Assembly: GCA_006844605.1 (NCBI GenBank)
Contig: SPJN01000005.1
Location: forward strand, 118,481 to 182,480
Length of the DNA stretch: 64,000 nucleotides
Direction: 5' to 3'
DNA from: Hyphomicrobiales bacterium
GTDB taxonomy: Bacteria; Pseudomonadota; Alphaproteobacteria; SPJN01
In this document: positions 61,694-64,000 of the stretch, piece by piece
Layout: each line of letters opens with the position of its first letter
Position numbering within the stretch: position 1 is the first letter of the stretch
Notes under the pieces: model-generated
The model's input: the letters and a program-made list of their open reading frames with translations, nothing else
The model's database searches: none
Told to the model about the DNA's origin: nothing
Translations under genes and position numbers: made by a program

Positions 61694-64000
61694 ATGAGCA
61701 TTTATCGTATCGGGGCGATGTCCGTCGCCCTGTCAGCCGCCCTGTCAGTCGCCATTGGGGCATCTGGTGTCGTCGCACAGGATGCGGCGGGTGAGGCATC
61801 GGTTGATGCCACTGTGGCTAACAATGCCGCGGGAGAAGTGGATGCGCCTTCCGAAAAGCCTTTGGCGCTTGATGAAATTGTTGTGACCGCCCAAAAGCGG
61901 GCTGAAAATATTCAGGACGTGCCCTTGTCGGTCACTGCGGTTGGTGGTGAGGCGTTGCGTGAAAAGAATCTTTCCTCCCTGAATGAAGTTGCGCTTTACA
62001 CCCCCAACACTGTGATCAATGTCGGTAATGGCGCTGGCGCGTTTGTTAAGATGCGTGGCCTTGGGTCAGGCAATAATAAGGGGTTTGAACAGGCGGTTGG
62101 TCTGCTGATCGATGGGGTCTATTATGGCCGTATCGATTACATGACCAATGCGCTGGTTGACCTTGATTCCATTGAAATCATGCGTGGCCCACAGGGCACA
62201 TTGATGGGCAAGAATACAATTGCCGGCGCTATCAGCCTCAACACCGTTAATCCGCAGGACGAATGGGAATTTGATTTCGCCTATGGCGGCGGGGAACGGG
62301 ATCGCAGCAAGCTGACCGGTATCGTCAATGTTCCTCTTGTTGACGGTACCCTTGCCATGCGTGTCGTTGGACAGCGCGAGCGGCAAGATGGCTATGTGTA
62401 CAATACGAATGTGAATGAGGATCAGCTGGACACCCACCGCGATTTATTTCGTTTCAAGATGGGCTTTGATGGTGTTGAGAATTTGAGCATTGTTGGCACG
62501 CTTGAATATGCCTATTTGCGGCAGGAATTGTGGGGCTTTGAAATCAACAAGGCGACCGATCAATCCGTCCTGTTGAACAGTGCTTTTGACCCCGGTTTTG
62601 AAACGCAGGCCAATTACAGGAACCAAACCGATCAGGACGGCATTGCCGAAAAAGATTCCTATATCGGCACGATCAAGGCTGATTATGAGCTTGGCGAATA
62701 TATCCTGACATCGGTCTCAGGCTGGTCAAACATCAAATATAAAAACACGATCGACGCCGACTTCGGCCCCATCCCGCTGCTGACGTTAGGCGCTGATGAC
62801 GATTGGACCCAGTATAGTCAGGAGTTTCGTATCACGTCGCCCATCGACACAATCGACTATGTGGCGGGGCTATATATGTTTATGTCGGAATATTCGAACT
62901 TTTCCGACTTGGCGCAGGCCCCGGGTGTAGAGCCAACCGATCTGGTTGGCGGCCTGCTGGTGCCTGAGGTTTTGCAGTCAGCCCTGTCCGGTATCATTCC
63001 GGGTATTGGTCCGATTGCGGAAGATCATTCCTATGGTGACTTCTATCAGGAAAGCTTTTCAATCGCCGGTTTTGGCCAGTTGCGCTGGCACTTGCTGGAT
63101 GATGACCTGACCCTTATGGCCGGTCTGCGTTATTCCTATGAAGAAAAAGAAGCCCGCATGACGCGTGAGTTCACAAGCACCGGCCTTCTGTTCCAGCAGG
63201 CCCTGGCGCAGGAGGAATTTGTGAAACCCACGCAAAAGCGTGTGGAACGCGACTTTTCGCCCAAAGTGTCCGTGACCTATGCTGTGTTCGAAGATGTCAA
63301 TGTCTATGGCACGTTCGCAAAAGCCTTTAAGGGCGGAGGGTTCAATGCCTCTGCCGTTAATGCGCAGGAGTTTGAGTTTGACGAGGAAAAGGCCGACACG
63401 TTTGAGGCAGGCATCAAGGGCCGGTTCTTGGGCGGGGCGCTGCGCATCAACACCGCGGTTTTCTACACGCAGTTTTCAAACCTGCAAGTGTCGATCTTTG
63501 ATGGCACGAAGTTTGTTGTGAAGAACGCAGCCGATGCCACCACAAAGGGGGTTGAGTTTGATTCAACCATGTTATTGTCAGAAGGGCTGATCATGAACCT
63601 GTCTGTTGGGTATACCAAGGCACGCTATGACAGTTTCCCCAATGGGCCATGTCCGGTGGATGCAACGACAGAAACATGTGACCTGTCAGGGCGCGAGCTT
63701 GACCGGGCACCTGATTGGAACGGCACATTCGGCTTTAATTATAATCTGCCACTGGGCGATATGCCGATTGAGTTGGTTTTTGGTGGTGACGTGAATTATC
63801 AAAGCGATCACTTCATCAACACCGACCTTGACCCGAACGAATTTCAGGACGCCTATTTCAAATATAATGCCCGCATTGCCATTCAGGACCCTGAAGGCAT
63901 TTGGCAATTCCAGATCAATGGGAAAAACCTGTCAGACGAAATGGTTCTACTTGGTGGCGCCGATGTGCCTGCACAATCAGGAACACATATGGGTACATAT
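61694..64000 (+). CDS. TonB-dependent receptor (3' end beyond window)
   Basis: An open frame from ATG 61694 to the window edge, 769 codons without stop. The signal peptide is about residues 1-28 (VALSAALSVAIGASGVVAQ), the TonB box is LALDEIVVTAQKRAENIQDVP, and the plug carries AVGLLIDGVYYGRIDYM and EIMRGPQGTLMGKNTIAGA. Barrel strands follow. Similar to the receptor at 55238, with the same TonB box. A GGGGAAAA stretch precedes the start. Its 3' end is not in the window. Probably imports the substrate or a relative of it used by the BVMO-TetR group. Confidence 0.93.
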   Translation, partial: MSIYRIGAMSVALSAALSVAIGASGVVAQDAAGEASVDATVANNAAGEVDAPSEKPLALDEIVVTAQKRAENIQDVPLSVTAVGGEALREKNLSSLNEVALYTPNTVINVGNGAGAFVKMRGLGSGNNKGFEQAVGLLIDGVYYGRIDYMTNALVDLDSIEIMRGPQGTLMGKNTIAGAISLNTVNPQDEWEFDFAYGGGERDRSKLTGIVNVPLVDGTLAMRVVGQRERQDGYVYNTNVNEDQLDTHRDLFRFKMGFDGVENLSIVGTLEYAYLRQELWGFEINKATDQSVLLNSAFDPGFETQANYRNQTDQDGIAEKDSYIGTIKADYELGEYILTSVSGWSNIKYKNTIDADFGPIPLLTLGADDDWTQYSQEFRITSPIDTIDYVAGLYMFMSEYSNFSDLAQAPGVEPTDLVGGLLVPEVLQSALSGIIPGIGPIAEDHSYGDFYQESFSIAGFGQLRWHLLDDDLTLMAGLRYSYEEKEARMTREFTSTGLLFQQALAQEEFVKPTQKRVERDFSPKVSVTYAVFEDVNVYGTFAKAFKGGGFNASAVNAQEFEFDEEKADTFEAGIKGRFLGGALRINTAVFYTQFSNLQVSIFDGTKFVVKNAADATTKGVEFDSTMLLSEGLIMNLSVGYTKARYDSFPNGPCPVDATTETCDLSGRELDRAPDWNGTFGFNYNLPLGDMPIELVFGGDVNYQSDHFINTDLDPNEFQDAYFKYNARIAIQDPEGIWQFQINGKNLSDEMVLLGGADVPAQSGTHMGTY

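Noticed and set aside
1..64000. tRNA, rRNA, CRISPR arrays, insertion sequences, prophage genes
   Set aside because: None recognised on reading both strands; no regularly spaced repeats other than the pyk tandem repeat.

Overview
The window looks like chromosomal DNA from an aerobic to microaerobic alphaproteobacterium, probably marine or aquatic. The evidence is gene content: a GapR/DUF2312 protein beside an N-formylglutamate amidohydrolase-family gene and pyk, a transhydrogenase split into three genes (pntAA-pntAB-pntB) with a tiny aa3-oxidase subunit IV gene just upstream, an FnrL-type FNR next to a complete cbb3 oxidase locus, and TonB receptors carrying the EIVVTAQKR TonB box. I cannot name the genus. 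I see no rRNA, tRNA, CRISPR array, insertion sequence or prophage.

Positions 1-18,953 are mostly housekeeping and central metabolism: a partial MFS transporter and a YffB-like protein, an acyl-CoA dehydrogenase, thioesterases and hydrolases, pyruvate kinase, GapR, an M3 oligopeptidase, an ABC1 kinase, transhydrogenase, and an envelope pair (metallophosphoesterase plus glycosyltransferase). Between the hydrolase gene and pyk lies a 124-bp tandem repeat that carries copies of the last codons of pyk.

Positions 19,116-21,825 form a peroxide-defence locus: a peroxiredoxin-glutaredoxin fusion, Dps, and a divergent OxyR with both redox cysteines. Positions 23,374-35,936 form an oxygen-limitation block: ccoNOQP-GHIS on the minus strand, an aminoglycoside-phosphotransferase-like/ATPase fusion, fnr, and an operon of universal stress protein, PPK2 polyphosphate kinase and hemerythrin. 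Three perfect TTGAT-N4-ATCAA boxes sit before ccoN, between the fusion gene and fnr, and before the stress operon, so FNR probably ties them together. CcoH is unusually short.

From about 36 kb to the end the content is accessory and catabolic: a secreted subtilisin with a barrel-like tail, an MFS symporter, a GST, a DUF3604 protein, an amidase, two consecutive pairs of acyl-CoA dehydrogenases that look like heteromeric enzymes, a TonB receptor-epoxide hydrolase-FAD monooxygenase operon, an MpaB-like (DUF2236) oxygenase divergent from a TetR regulator, a Baeyer-Villiger-type monooxygenase, and a second TonB receptor cut by the window end. Several promoter regions here hold good palindromes that look like operators. 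Together this suggests import of a hydrophobic, perhaps terpenoid or steroid-like, compound through the outer membrane, oxygenation, and beta-oxidation-like breakdown. The substrate is inference only.
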